The notes beneath the pieces were generated by a model that worked only from the letters and a program-made list of their open reading frames with translations, was not told the DNA's origin and did not search any database. DNA of 64,000 nt from Caulobacteraceae bacterium (GTDB lineage Bacteria; Pseudomonadota; Alphaproteobacteria; Caulobacterales; Caulobacteraceae), in assembly GCA_947475735.1 (NCBI GenBank), contig CANJLQ010000001.1, positions 1 to 64,000 of the forward strand, read 5' to 3'. Positions 25,408 through 34,090 of this stretch are shown here, in pieces. A program made the translations under genes and the position numbers. Every line of letters begins with the position of its first letter. Position 1 is the first letter of the stretch.

Positions 25408-27813
25408 ATGACGGGGCCTGACTTTGGCCGTCGTGCCCCTTATGTTCTCGAATCCCCGCATCGTGAGTTCGCCCGTTTGACCGACGCCCTCCCCGCCCCC
25501 CGCATCTCCGACCTCGCGCGTTCGCGCGGTCCCGGAGGCGTGGCGCATGAGACGCCGGACTATCTGGCGGGCCTGAACCCCGAGCAGCGCGCGGCGGTCG
25601 AGGCCACCGAGGGGCCGGTCCTGGTTCTCGCCGGTGCCGGCACCGGCAAGACGCGCGTCCTGACCACGCGCCTGGCCCACATCCTTGCCACCGGCCGGGC
25701 ACGGCCGTGGGAGTTGCTGGTCGTCACCTTCACCAACAAAGCCGCGCGCGAGATGCGCGAGCGGATCACCCATCTGATCGGCCCGTCCGCCGAGGGCCTG
25801 CGCTGGCTGGGCACCTTTCACTCGGTCGCCGCCCAGATCCTCCGCCGCCACGCGGAGCTGGTCGGGCTGAAGTCCAGCTTCACCATTCTGGACACCGACG
25901 ATCAGGAACGGCTGCTGAAGCAGCTGCTCGAGGCCGCCAACATCGACACCAAGCGCTGGACACCGAAGTCGCTGGCCGGGCTGATCGACCACTGGAAGAA
26001 CCGGGGCTGGACGCCCGAGAAACTGCCGCCCGGCGAGGATTTCGCCAACGGCAAGGGCCATAGCCTGTACGCCGCCTATCAGGCGCGGCTGGTCACCCTG
26101 AACGCCTGCGACTTCGGCGATCTGTTGCTGCACAATCTGACGATCCTGTCGCAGCACGCCGATCTGGCCGAGGAATACCGGCGTCGCTTCCGCTACATCC
26201 TGGTCGACGAATACCAGGACACCAACGTCGCCCAGTATCTGTGGCTGAGGCTGCTGACGTCTTCGACCGGCAACGTCTGCTGTGTCGGCGACGACGATCA
26301 GTCGATCTATGGCTGGCGCGGCGCCGAGGTGGACAACATCCTGCGCTTCGAGCGCGACTTTCCGGGCGCCAAGATCGTCAAGCTGGAGCGGAATTATCGC
26401 TCGACGCGCCACATCCTGGGGGCGGCGTCCGGCCTGATCGCCGCCAACCGCGACCGGCTCGGCAAGACCCTGTGGACCGAGGACCAGACCGGCGACAAGG
26501 TCCGCGTGCGCGGCGTTTGGGACGGCGAGGCCGAGAGCCGCCTGATCGCGGACGAGATCGAGACCGCGCGGCGCGCCGGCATCGCCTACAAGGACATGGC
26601 CGTCCTGGTCCGCGCCTCGTTCCAGATGCGGGCCTTCGAAGAGCGATTCGTGCTGCTCGCCATCCCCTATGTCGTCATCGGCGGGCCAAGGTTCTTCGAA
26701 CGCGCCGAGATCCGCGACGCCCACGCCTATCTGCGCCTGATCCAGTCCGAGGACGACGACCTGGCCTTCGAGCGCATCGTGAACGTCCCCAAGCGCGGGA
26801 TCGGCGACACCAGCGTGCAGAAGATCCTGCAGATCGCCCGGCATCGCGGTGTCTCGGCCATGACAGCGGTCCGCGAGCTGATCACCTCGGACGAACTGCA
26901 GGCCCGCACCCGCACGGCCCTGTCCACCTTCGTGCGCGATCTCGACCGCTGGCGCGCCTTGGCGTCGGACACCCGCCACTGGCTCCTGACCGAGACGGTG
27001 CTGGAGGAGAGCGGCTACGTCGACATGCAGAAGGCCGACCGCGCGACCGGCCCCGCCCGGCTCGACAACCTGAAAGAGCTCACCCAGGCCATGCAGTCCT
27101 TCGAGACGCTGGGGGCCTATCTGGAGCACGTCTCGCTCGTCATGGACCTGGATCGCGGGCCGTCGTCAGACGCGGTGCAGATCATGACCCTGCACGGGGC
27201 CAAGGGGCTGGAGTTCCCGCTGGTCTTCCTGCCCGGCTGGGAGGAAGGCGTTTTCCCGTCCCAGCGCAGCATCGACGAGAAGGGCGAAAAGGGCCTGGAG
27301 GAGGAACGCCGCCTGGCCTACGTCGGCGTCACGCGGGCCAAGCAGGACGCGCGCATCTCATTCGCCGCCAACCGCCTGGTCTACGGCCGCTGGACCAGCC
27401 AGTTGCCCAGCCGCTTCGTCGACGAACTGCCCATCGACCACGTCGAGGCCGAGAGCGACACCGGCTACTACGGCGCCTCGGCCGGGATGAAGGAAGCCAA
27501 GTCCCGCTGGGACGAGGCCCCGTCCTTCGGCGCAGGCTACACCTCCCCCGGCTGGCAACGCGCCCAGTCGTTCGTCGCGTCCAAGGCCCCCGCCGCCCGC
27601 CCCGCGCGCCAGACCCTGATCGAAGGCGACGGCCGCCTGATCGCCACCGCCGACCCCAGCGCGGGCGGCGGCTGGAAGAAGGGCGAGCGCGTGTTTCACC
27701 AGAAGTTTGGCTACGGCGCGGTGCGCGTGGTCGAGGGCAACAAGCTGACGGTGGAGTTCGAGAAGGCGGGGGAAAAGCGCGTAATCGACACGTTCGTGGA
27801 GCGGTCGGAGTGA
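25408..27813 (+). CDS. uvrD: UvrD/PcrA-type DNA helicase II
   Basis: An ATP-dependent 3'-5' helicase for nucleotide-excision and mismatch repair. Superfamily 1 motifs are intact: LAGAGTGKTRVLTTR (Walker A), VTFTNKAAREMRERI (Ia), ILVDEYQDTN (II), VGDDDQSIYGWRGA (III), VKLERNYRST (IV), VQIMTLHGAKGLEFPLVF (V) and LAYVGVTRAK (VI). The C-terminus has the UvrD Tudor-like tail (FHQKFGYGAVRVVEGNKLTV). Start is uncertain: I give the ATG at 25408 (801 residues), but a TTG at 25477, directly before TDALPAPRIS, would also give a normal protein. A small toxin-antitoxin pair follows after 31 bases. Confidence 0.9.
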   Translation: MTGPDFGRRAPYVLESPHREFARLTDALPAPRISDLARSRGPGGVAHETPDYLAGLNPEQRAAVEATEGPVLVLAGAGTGKTRVLTTRLAHILATGRARPWELLVVTFTNKAAREMRERITHLIGPSAEGLRWLGTFHSVAAQILRRHAELVGLKSSFTILDTDDQERLLKQLLEAANIDTKRWTPKSLAGLIDHWKNRGWTPEKLPPGEDFANGKGHSLYAAYQARLVTLNACDFGDLLLHNLTILSQHADLAEEYRRRFRYILVDEYQDTNVAQYLWLRLLTSSTGNVCCVGDDDQSIYGWRGAEVDNILRFERDFPGAKIVKLERNYRSTRHILGAASGLIAANRDRLGKTLWTEDQTGDKVRVRGVWDGEAESRLIADEIETARRAGIAYKDMAVLVRASFQMRAFEERFVLLAIPYVVIGGPRFFERAEIRDAHAYLRLIQSEDDDLAFERIVNVPKRGIGDTSVQKILQIARHRGVSAMTAVRELITSDELQARTRTALSTFVRDLDRWRALASDTRHWLLTETVLEESGYVDMQKADRATGPARLDNLKELTQAMQSFETLGAYLEHVSLVMDLDRGPSSDAVQIMTLHGAKGLEFPLVFLPGWEEGVFPSQRSIDEKGEKGLEEERRLAYVGVTRAKQDARISFAANRLVYGRWTSQLPSRFVDELPIDHVEAESDTGYYGASAGMKEAKSRWDEAPSFGAGYTSPGWQRAQSFVASKAPAARPARQTLIEGDGRLIATADPSAGGGWKKGERVFHQKFGYGAVRVVEGNKLTVEFEKAGEKRVIDTFVERSE

Positions 27814-27844
27814 CCCTCAGCCCTCAGTCTGTTAGCTTCCTCAG

Positions 27845-28099
27845 ATGGCCGACGGCGCTCTGACCATCACGATCACCGGCGAAGACGCCGCAAAGCTCGA
27901 AGAGCGGGCCAGGGTACTCGGCCTCGCGCCTGAACCCATGGTTCTCGATATGATTGGTCGCATGATCGACGATGGAGAAGGACTCGATCGGAGTTCCACG
28001 TCGCCGACTGACTATGACGGCCCATACGTCGAGCTGGAGGATGCTCTCACGGGGTTAAACACAGAGCTGGAACTTCGACTGGCCGCGCGTCACGGATGA
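27845..28099 (+). CDS. Putative ribbon-helix-helix antitoxin
   Basis: An 84-residue protein. The start LTITITGEDAAKLEERARVL, followed by GLAPEPMVLDMI, predicts a beta-strand then two helices, as in RHH antitoxins of the ParD/CC2985 type. The acidic, disordered-looking C-terminal half (DGPYVELEDALTGLN) would wrap the toxin. It overlaps the ParE-family toxin gene by ATGA, the standard antitoxin-first layout, and would repress its own promoter in the 31-base gap after uvrD. The sequence is divergent, so assignment depends largely on the partner. Confidence 0.7.
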   Translation: MADGALTITITGEDAAKLEERARVLGLAPEPMVLDMIGRMIDDGEGLDRSSTSPTDYDGPYVELEDALTGLNTELELRLAARHG

Positions 28100-28383
28100 G
28101 GGTTGTCCTTAGCCGCAAGGCGAACTTGGACCTACTCGACCAAACGGAGTGGCTCTCCGAGCAGTCACCGGCAGCGGCACGCGATCTACGCGCAAGAATC
28201 GACGATTCTCTCCGCCTGCTCGCCCAGTTCCCTCACTCAGGAATCGATATTGGCGAGGGTGAACGTGAGTGGATCATTCGCGTCGGGCGAGGCGGACTGG
28301 TGGCTGTGTACAGGATCGAGGCGGACCGGGTGATCATCGGTCGCCTGTTCCACACGAGCCAGGATCGATCTGCCTTGCGCTGA
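28096..28383 (+). CDS. RelE/ParE-family toxin
   Basis: A 95-residue toxin of the RelE/ParE superfamily: MRVVLSRKANLDLLDQTEWL at the N-terminus, a helical hairpin (AAARDLRARIDDSLRLLAQF), HSGIDI, then a beta-sheet core EWIIRVGRGGLVAVYRIEA and the C-terminal VIIGRLFHTSQDR. ParE-type toxins poison gyrase and RelE-type toxins cleave mRNA; the lack of RelE catalytic His/Arg patterns favours ParE, but that is an inference. It is translationally coupled to the upstream antitoxin and is intact. Confidence 0.8.
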   Translation: MRVVLSRKANLDLLDQTEWLSEQSPAAARDLRARIDDSLRLLAQFPHSGIDIGEGEREWIIRVGRGGLVAVYRIEADRVIIGRLFHTSQDRSALR

Positions 28384-28425
28384 ACGGCACACCCTTCGTT
28401 AACGAGGTCTTGCCACCCTCCCCCC

Positions 28426-29772
28426 GTGCGCCCCGCCCTCCCCGTTCCACCGCCGACCGAGCCCACCCCCCCTATCTGGGAGCAGGTGCTGGCGGGGCTC
28501 GTGGTGGTCATGCTGACCCAGGCCCTGATTGGCCCGGTGTTCGCGCCGACGCAGGAGGAGACGCCGATCCTGCGGCTGGTCTGGCTGCCGGTCTATGCCG
28601 TCATCGCGGGGCTGATCCTGTATCGCCTGCCCGCCATGATCCGGGCCTGGCCGGTGTGGATCATGCTGGGGGTGCTGGTGCTGCACGCCTTCGCCTCCAA
28701 ATGGTGGTCGATCGATCCGGAGGTGACCCAGAGGCGCGTCATCGCCATGGCCATCTCATCCGCCTTCGCCGTCTATCTGGGCGTCGCTTTCCGGGGTGCC
28801 CACCTGCCGCGTCTGCTGATGCTGTGCGGACTGGCGATGGGACTTGGCAGTCTGGTCATGGTCGCCGTCAACCCGACCATTGGCATCCACCAGGCCGAGA
28901 ACGCCGGCCTGTGGCGCGGCCTGTGGTACGAGAAAAACCAGATGGGGCTGGTCATGTCGGCAGCCGCCGTGGCCGCCGCCGCCTGCCTGGCGTCGGGCGA
29001 TCCGCGCCGTCTGCTGCCTGCCATCACCCTGGTCGTCGCCACCGCGCTTGTGTTGGCGACGCAGTCCAAGACCTCGCTGCTCTGTCTGATCCTCGGCACC
29101 GGAGCCATCGGCGGCCTGTGGGCGATGCAGCGGGGCGGAGCAGCCTTCTCCATCGTCGCCCTGTGGTTCGGCGTCGTGATCAGCGCGGTCGCCGGGTACG
29201 TCTTCATCACCGACCCCGAAACCGTGCTGGTCGCGCTGGGCAAGGACCCGTCCCTGACCGGGCGGACCGACATCTGGGCCGCCCTGATGCGCGACGTGGC
29301 CGAGCGTCCGTGGACCGGCTTCGGCTACTCGGCCTACTGGGGCGAGGATTCCGTGCCAGCCGAGTTCATTCGGCTGGAGACCCAGTGGCCCGTGCCCTCG
29401 GCGCACAACGGCTGGATCGATCTGCTGATCCAGCTGGGCTGGCCGGGCGCGATCCTGACGGGCGGGGTCGTCCTGCTGGCCCTGATCGTCACCCTGTTCC
29501 GCATTGCAGGCGCCGGCGCGCGCGAAGGCTATTGGGGCGTCGGCTATCTGGCGGTCTTCCTGCTGCTCAGCCTGTCCGAGAGCGTGCTGCTCAGCCACGC
29601 CAACCTGCCCTGGACCCTGCTGCTGGCCATCCTCGCCCGCGCCCTCGCAGCCGAGCCCGATCCCGTCCGCGCGCCCCTTGCCCGGCCGGTTCGCGGGGCC
29701 TACCAGACGGCTCCCCGAATCGCCGCACACTCAGGCCATGCCCGCCTCCGTCGCCCCGTCCCTGTTCGATGA
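28426..29772 (+). CDS. O-antigen ligase/Wzy-type polymerase
   Basis: A ~448-residue integral membrane protein with about ten to twelve membrane segments and the large periplasmic loop typical of the Wzy_C/O-antigen ligase family, marked GLWRGLWYEKNQMGLVM and TGRTDIWAALMRDV, and AHNGWIDLLIQLGWPGA. Such proteins polymerise lipid-linked repeat units. In Caulobacter the holdfast polymerases HfsC and HfsI belong to this family, and no polymerase lies in the hfs cluster at 7-15 kb, so this may be the missing component. The start is a GTG at 28426. The last 35 bases overlap the topoisomerase gene. Confidence 0.78.
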   Translation: MRPALPVPPPTEPTPPIWEQVLAGLVVVMLTQALIGPVFAPTQEETPILRLVWLPVYAVIAGLILYRLPAMIRAWPVWIMLGVLVLHAFASKWWSIDPEVTQRRVIAMAISSAFAVYLGVAFRGAHLPRLLMLCGLAMGLGSLVMVAVNPTIGIHQAENAGLWRGLWYEKNQMGLVMSAAAVAAAACLASGDPRRLLPAITLVVATALVLATQSKTSLLCLILGTGAIGGLWAMQRGGAAFSIVALWFGVVISAVAGYVFITDPETVLVALGKDPSLTGRTDIWAALMRDVAERPWTGFGYSAYWGEDSVPAEFIRLETQWPVPSAHNGWIDLLIQLGWPGAILTGGVVLLALIVTLFRIAGAGAREGYWGVGYLAVFLLLSLSESVLLSHANLPWTLLLAILARALAAEPDPVRAPLARPVRGAYQTAPRIAAHSGHARLRRPVPVR

Positions 29773-31807
29773 CATGCCCGAGGCTCCCAAGCCCGCGGCC
29801 CCCGCGCCTGCGCCCGAACCGGCGCTAAAGCCCCAGGTGGCGGCCCCCGCGCCGGCCTCGGCTGCCCCGGCGCCGACCGGCGGCTATTCCGCCTCCTCCA
29901 TCGAGGTGCTGGAAGGCCTGGAGCCCGTCCGCAAGCGCCCCGGCATGTACATCGGCGGCACCGACGAGCGGGCCCTGCACCACCTGTTCGCCGAAGTCCT
30001 GGACAACGCCATGGACGAGGCGGTGGCCAAGCACGCCAAGCTGATCACCGTCGACCTGGACGCCGACGGCGTGCTGTCGGTCCGCGACGACGGCCGGGGC
30101 ATCCCCGTCGACCCCCACCCCAAGCATCCGGGCAAGTCGGCGCTCGAGGTCGTGATGACCGTGCTGCACTCGGGCGGCAAGTTCTCGGGCAAGGCCTATG
30201 AGACCTCCGGCGGCCTGCACGGCGTGGGCGTGTCCGTCGTCAACGCCCTGTCCGACAAGCTGGACGTCACGGTCTGGCGCGACGGCTTCGAGTGGAAGCA
30301 ATCCTTCAGCCGAGGCCATCCGCTGGGCCCCATCCAGCAGGTCGGGCCGTCGAAGAAGCGCGGCACCCTGATCCGCTTCCATCCGGACGCCGAGATCTTC
30401 GGCGTCGGCGCCGCCTTCAAGCCCGCCCGCCTGTTCCGCATGGCGCGGTCCAAGGCCTATCTGTTCCGGGGCGTCGAGATCCGCTGGACCTGCGCGGCCG
30501 AACGCATCACCGACCACACCCCGACCGAGGCCACCTTCCACTTCCCCAACGGCCTGGCCGACGCCCTGGCCGAACGCATCGGCGATATGGAGACCGTCAC
30601 CCCGACCTTCTCCGGCCGCGTCGAGAGGAAGGGCGAGGCCGGGGCCGTCGAATGGGCCGTGACCTGGTCGCCCATCGGCTTCGGCGACGCCGACAGCTTC
30701 GTCCAGTCCTACTGCAACACCGTCTCCACGCCCGACGGCGGCACGCATGAGGCGGGTTTTCGCGCCGCCCTGGTCAAGGGGCTGAAGACCTATGGCGAAC
30801 TGACCAACGAGAAGCGCGCGGTCCAGATCACGGCCGAGGACGTCATCGCCAACGCCGGTGCCCTGATCAGTGTCTTCATCAGGAACCCCGAGTTCCAGGG
30901 CCAGACCAAGGACCGTCTGTCCTCGCCCGACGGCCAGAAGATCGTCGAGGCCCTGATCCGCGACCCGCTGGACCACTGGCTCACTGAAAACCCGAAACAG
31001 GCCAACGTCCTGCTGGGCTTCATCATCGAGCGGGCCGAGGACCGGCTGCGTCGTCGCAAGGACAAGGAAGTCCAGCGCGCCGCCGCGACCCGCAAGCTCC
31101 GCCTGCCCGGCAAACTGGCCGACTGCTCGCGTCAGTCCGCCGACGGCACCGAACTGTTCATCGTCGAGGGTGACTCGGCCGGCGGCTCGGCCAAACAGGC
31201 GCGGGATCGGGCGACCCAGGCCATCCTGCCCCTGCGCGGCAAGATCCTGAACGTCGCCTCGGCCACGGCCGACAAGCTGCGTCAGAACATCGAGCTGAAC
31301 GACCTGACCCTGGCGCTGGGCGTCACGCCCGGCCCTCGCTTCGACATCGAGGCCCTGCGCTACGAGCGGATCGTCATCATGACCGACGCCGATGTGGACG
31401 GAGCCCATATCGCGGCGCTGCTGATCACCTTCTTCTACCGCTCCATGCCCGAGGTGATCCGCCAGGGCCGGCTGTTCATGGCCCTGCCCCCGCTCTACCG
31501 GCTCCAAGCCGGCCCGCTCAGCGAATACGCCCGCGACGAGGCTCACCGCGAAGAGCTGATGGCCACCGTATTCAAGGGCAAGAAGGTCGAGCTGGGCCGG
31601 TTCAAGGGCCTGGGCGAGATGATGGCCTCCCAGCTCAAGGAGACCACCATGGACCCGAAGAAGCGGACCCTGGCCCGCGTCACCCTGCCGGCCTCAGAGG
31701 ACGACATCGAGGATCTGGTCGAGCGCCTGATGGGCAAGAAAGCCGACGCCCGCTTCCGCTTCATCCAGGACAACGCCCGCTTCGCCGTCGCGGACCTGGA
31801 CGTCTAG
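29738..31807 (+). CDS. parE: DNA topoisomerase IV subunit B
   Basis: A 689-residue ATPase subunit of topoisomerase IV, which decatenates daughter chromosomes with ParC. The GHKL ATPase has AEVLDNAMDEAVAKHAK, VRDDGRGIPVD and SGGLHGVGVSVVNALSDKLD. The transducer follows, and the TOPRIM domain has FIVEGDSAGGSAKQARDRAT and IVIMTDADVDGAHIAALL, ending with GRFKGLGEMMASQLKETTMD. The N-terminal ~45 residues are proline/alanine-rich and disordered-looking. The ATG at 29738 lies inside the end of the polymerase gene; an upstream in-frame extension is that gene's shadow. Confidence 0.95.
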   Translation: MPASVAPSLFDDMPEAPKPAAPAPAPEPALKPQVAAPAPASAAPAPTGGYSASSIEVLEGLEPVRKRPGMYIGGTDERALHHLFAEVLDNAMDEAVAKHAKLITVDLDADGVLSVRDDGRGIPVDPHPKHPGKSALEVVMTVLHSGGKFSGKAYETSGGLHGVGVSVVNALSDKLDVTVWRDGFEWKQSFSRGHPLGPIQQVGPSKKRGTLIRFHPDAEIFGVGAAFKPARLFRMARSKAYLFRGVEIRWTCAAERITDHTPTEATFHFPNGLADALAERIGDMETVTPTFSGRVERKGEAGAVEWAVTWSPIGFGDADSFVQSYCNTVSTPDGGTHEAGFRAALVKGLKTYGELTNEKRAVQITAEDVIANAGALISVFIRNPEFQGQTKDRLSSPDGQKIVEALIRDPLDHWLTENPKQANVLLGFIIERAEDRLRRRKDKEVQRAAATRKLRLPGKLADCSRQSADGTELFIVEGDSAGGSAKQARDRATQAILPLRGKILNVASATADKLRQNIELNDLTLALGVTPGPRFDIEALRYERIVIMTDADVDGAHIAALLITFFYRSMPEVIRQGRLFMALPPLYRLQAGPLSEYARDEAHREELMATVFKGKKVELGRFKGLGEMMASQLKETTMDPKKRTLARVTLPASEDDIEDLVERLMGKKADARFRFIQDNARFAVADLDV

Positions 31808-31811
31808 GGCG

Positions 31812-32186
31812 TCAGCGCCCGCGCTGCAGGACGTTCGTCACGCGGCGTCCCAGCGGATCGCGCGACACCCAGCTTTCGCCCACCCCGGCCTCGATCATCG
31901 GCGAGCAGAAACGCGAGATCATCATGATCGCGGGCGAGATATTGCTCAGGCAGACCCGCTCCCCGTCGACCCGCCAACGGGCCGAGACGGTTCGTCCGCT
32001 GGAGAACCGGGCGGTATAGCTGCCGTCCGGATTGAACCAGTGCCGCACCCAGCCACCATCCGGATAGTGTGACACCAGGGTATTGCCGAAGGCCCGCTCG
32101 ATCTCGGCGCTCGCCGTCATCGGCACGGCCATAACAGCGGCCATCAGAGAGGCGGCCAAAGCCAGCCCAGAACCCGAAATCCTCAT
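31812..32186 (-). CDS. Small exported protein of unknown function
   Basis: A 124-residue protein with a signal peptide (MRISGSGLALAASLMAAVMA, cleaved near TASAEI). The mature part is rich in beta-type sequence: VSHYPDGGWVRHWFNPDGSY, TARFSSGRTVSARWRVDGER, with two cysteines (VCLSNIS, SRFCSPM) that could form a disulfide. The pattern of repeated aromatic/Gly turns resembles small lipocalin-like or surface proteins, but I do not recognise a family. It is convergent with parE, with 4 bases between the stops. Confidence 0.65.
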   Translation of the reverse strand: MRISGSGLALAASLMAAVMAVPMTASAEIERAFGNTLVSHYPDGGWVRHWFNPDGSYTARFSSGRTVSARWRVDGERVCLSNISPAIMMISRFCSPMIEAGVGESWVSRDPLGRRVTNVLQRGR

Positions 32187-32273
32187 GCCGGAAGCCCTTC
32201 CGTCACCCCATCCCCAGCCCAATCCTTAACGAACGTTCATATTTGTGCAAGCGGGGCCGCTCGGCCGGAATAC

Positions 32274-32303
32274 TTGACTCCAGCGTGGGGGTTTCCATAT
32301 ACG
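32274..32303 (+). promoter_or_regulatory. Sigma-70-type promoter for DEAD-box gene
   Basis: TTGACT, an 18-base spacer and TATACG resemble -35/-10 hexamers. They leave a leader of about 145 bases before the helicase ATG at 32457, long enough for the cold- or autoregulation common in this family. Nothing else is seen in the 32187-32456 gap. Confidence 0.5.
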
Positions 32304-32456
32304 GCGGGCTGTACGGAACAGGACTGGCGATTCGCGCCGCCCGCACGCCCAACGGACACGGGCGGTTCCGCGCTTCCCCGCCGCGACCACGAGGGTACGG
32401 CACTCCTTTTCCCGCCGAGGCCCGTCCGTGCCTTCGGCCCTTCGTCATAAGGACGC

Positions 32457-33980
32457 ATGACCGAATTCTCGCAGCTGGGCCTCTCGCCCACCACGCTCCA
32501 GGCCGTCATCGACACCGGCTACACCACCGCCACCCCCATCCAGGCCCAGGCCATCCCCGTGGCCCTCGCCGGCCGCGACGTGCTCGGCATCGCCCAGACC
32601 GGCACCGGCAAGACCGCCGCCTTCACCCTCCCCCTCATCGAACGCCTGTCCAAGGGTCGCGCCCGGGCCCGCATGCCCCGCGCTCTCGTTCTGGCCCCGA
32701 CCCGCGAACTGGCCGATCAGGTCGCCATGTCGTTCGAGAAGTACGCCAAGGGCACCAAGCTCAGCTGGGTGCTGCTGATCGGCGGCGTCTCCATGGGCGA
32801 CCAGGTCGCGGCGCTGAACAAGGGCGTCGACGTCCTGATCGCCACGCCCGGCCGACTGCTGGACCTGTTCGAGCGCGGCAAGATGCTGCTGACGGGCGTG
32901 GAGCTGATGGTCGTCGACGAGGCCGACCGCATGCTGGACATGGGCTTCATCCCCGACATCGAGCGCATCTTCAAACTGACCCCGCCAAAACGTCAGACCC
33001 TGTTCTTCTCGGCCACCATGCCGCCCGAGATCACGCGCCTGACCCAGGCGTTCCTCAAGGATCCGACCCGGATCGAGGCCTCGCGTCCGGCCCAGACCGC
33101 CGAGACCATCACCCAATATCTGGTCCGCATCCCGTCGTCGGATCCCAAGGCCAAACGCGCGGCGCTGCGCGAACTGATCGGCCGAGCCGACGTCAAGAAC
33201 GGCATCGTCTTCTGCAACCGCAAGTCGGAAGTCGACGTCGTCGCCAAGTCGTTGAAGCAACACGGCTTCGACGCTGCCCCGATTCATGGTGACCTCGACC
33301 AGTCCCTGCGGATGAAGACCCTGGCGGCCTTCAGGTCGGGCGAGCTGAAACTCCTGGTCGCCTCCGACGTCGCGGCGCGCGGCCTCGACATTCCCGACGT
33401 CAGCCATGTCTTCAACTACGACGTGTCTCATCACGCCGATGACTACGTCCACCGCATCGGCCGCACGGGTCGAGCGGGCAAGCTGGGCCAGGCCTTCATG
33501 ATCGTGACCCCGGCGGACGACAAGTCGCTGGATAAGGTCATGAAGCTAATCAAGATGGAGCCGCAGGAACTGGTGCTCGATCTGGATTGGTCCAACCTGG
33601 GCGGGCCCCGCCGCGCCCGTTCGGAGGCCAAGCCCGCGCCGGTTCAAGCCCCCCGCGCAGAGACACCCGCCGCTGCGGTGGACACTCCGCCCGAACTGCC
33701 ACCCGCACGTCGTACCCGCAGCCGGCGCTCCAGCAAGTCGACGGCCCCCGCCGCAGTCCTGGACACGGTTGAAGCGGCACCGGCGGTCGTGAATCCCGTC
33801 GCTGTCGAGCCCACTCCAGCCCCCGTCGAGGTGACCGTCGCCACCGGACCGCGCCTCCGTCAGGCCGACCGCCGGCCGGGTGGCCGGACGGAGCGCGACG
33901 CGCCTCCCGCCCGGGAGGGATCGGGCTTCGGTTCCGACATCCCGGCCTTCCTTCGCCGCCCGGTCGCGGTCAAGAGCTAG
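32457..33980 (+). CDS. DEAD-box RNA helicase (RhlE-like)
   Basis: A 507-residue ATP-dependent RNA helicase. Motifs are in order: Q-motif region (FSQLGLSPTTLQAVIDTGY), I AQTGTGKTAAF, Ia APTRELADQ, II VDEADRMLDMGF, III FFSATMP, IV region FCNRKSEVD, V ASDVAARGLDIPDVSH and VI HRIGRTGRAG. The C-terminal ~130 residues are Pro/Ala/Arg-rich and disordered, ending in a basic patch, as in RhlE proteins that assist ribosome assembly or the RNA degradosome. Both are plausible, given RNase E in the same window. Confidence 0.92.
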   Translation: MTEFSQLGLSPTTLQAVIDTGYTTATPIQAQAIPVALAGRDVLGIAQTGTGKTAAFTLPLIERLSKGRARARMPRALVLAPTRELADQVAMSFEKYAKGTKLSWVLLIGGVSMGDQVAALNKGVDVLIATPGRLLDLFERGKMLLTGVELMVVDEADRMLDMGFIPDIERIFKLTPPKRQTLFFSATMPPEITRLTQAFLKDPTRIEASRPAQTAETITQYLVRIPSSDPKAKRAALRELIGRADVKNGIVFCNRKSEVDVVAKSLKQHGFDAAPIHGDLDQSLRMKTLAAFRSGELKLLVASDVAARGLDIPDVSHVFNYDVSHHADDYVHRIGRTGRAGKLGQAFMIVTPADDKSLDKVMKLIKMEPQELVLDLDWSNLGGPRRARSEAKPAPVQAPRAETPAAAVDTPPELPPARRTRSRRSSKSTAPAAVLDTVEAAPAVVNPVAVEPTPAPVEVTVATGPRLRQADRRPGGRTERDAPPAREGSGFGSDIPAFLRRPVAVKS

Positions 33981-34011
33981 ATACAACCTTGGCGCGCATT
34001 ATGATGGCGCT

Positions 34012-34026
34012 TTAACCCGGTGTTAC
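34012..34026. promoter_or_regulatory. CtrA-like box upstream of diguanylate cyclase
   Basis: TTAA, 7 bases, TTAC has the same spacing and the same single departure from TTAA-N7-TTAAC as the hfsA/hfsD box. It lies about 65 bases before the GGDEF gene ATG. A GGCGGG/CCCGCC hairpin (34055-34074) lies between box and gene. Confidence 0.42.
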
Positions 34027-34090
34027 GGAAGCTTGGCTAACGCTGCTTTCGAACGGCGGGGACGCGATCCCGCCGCGCCGGGGGAGCCGA

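Noticed and set aside
25333..27129. Long minus-strand extension of the small membrane protein B gene
   Set aside because: It is antisense to uvrD; the real start is the ATG at 25332 with a good ribosome site.
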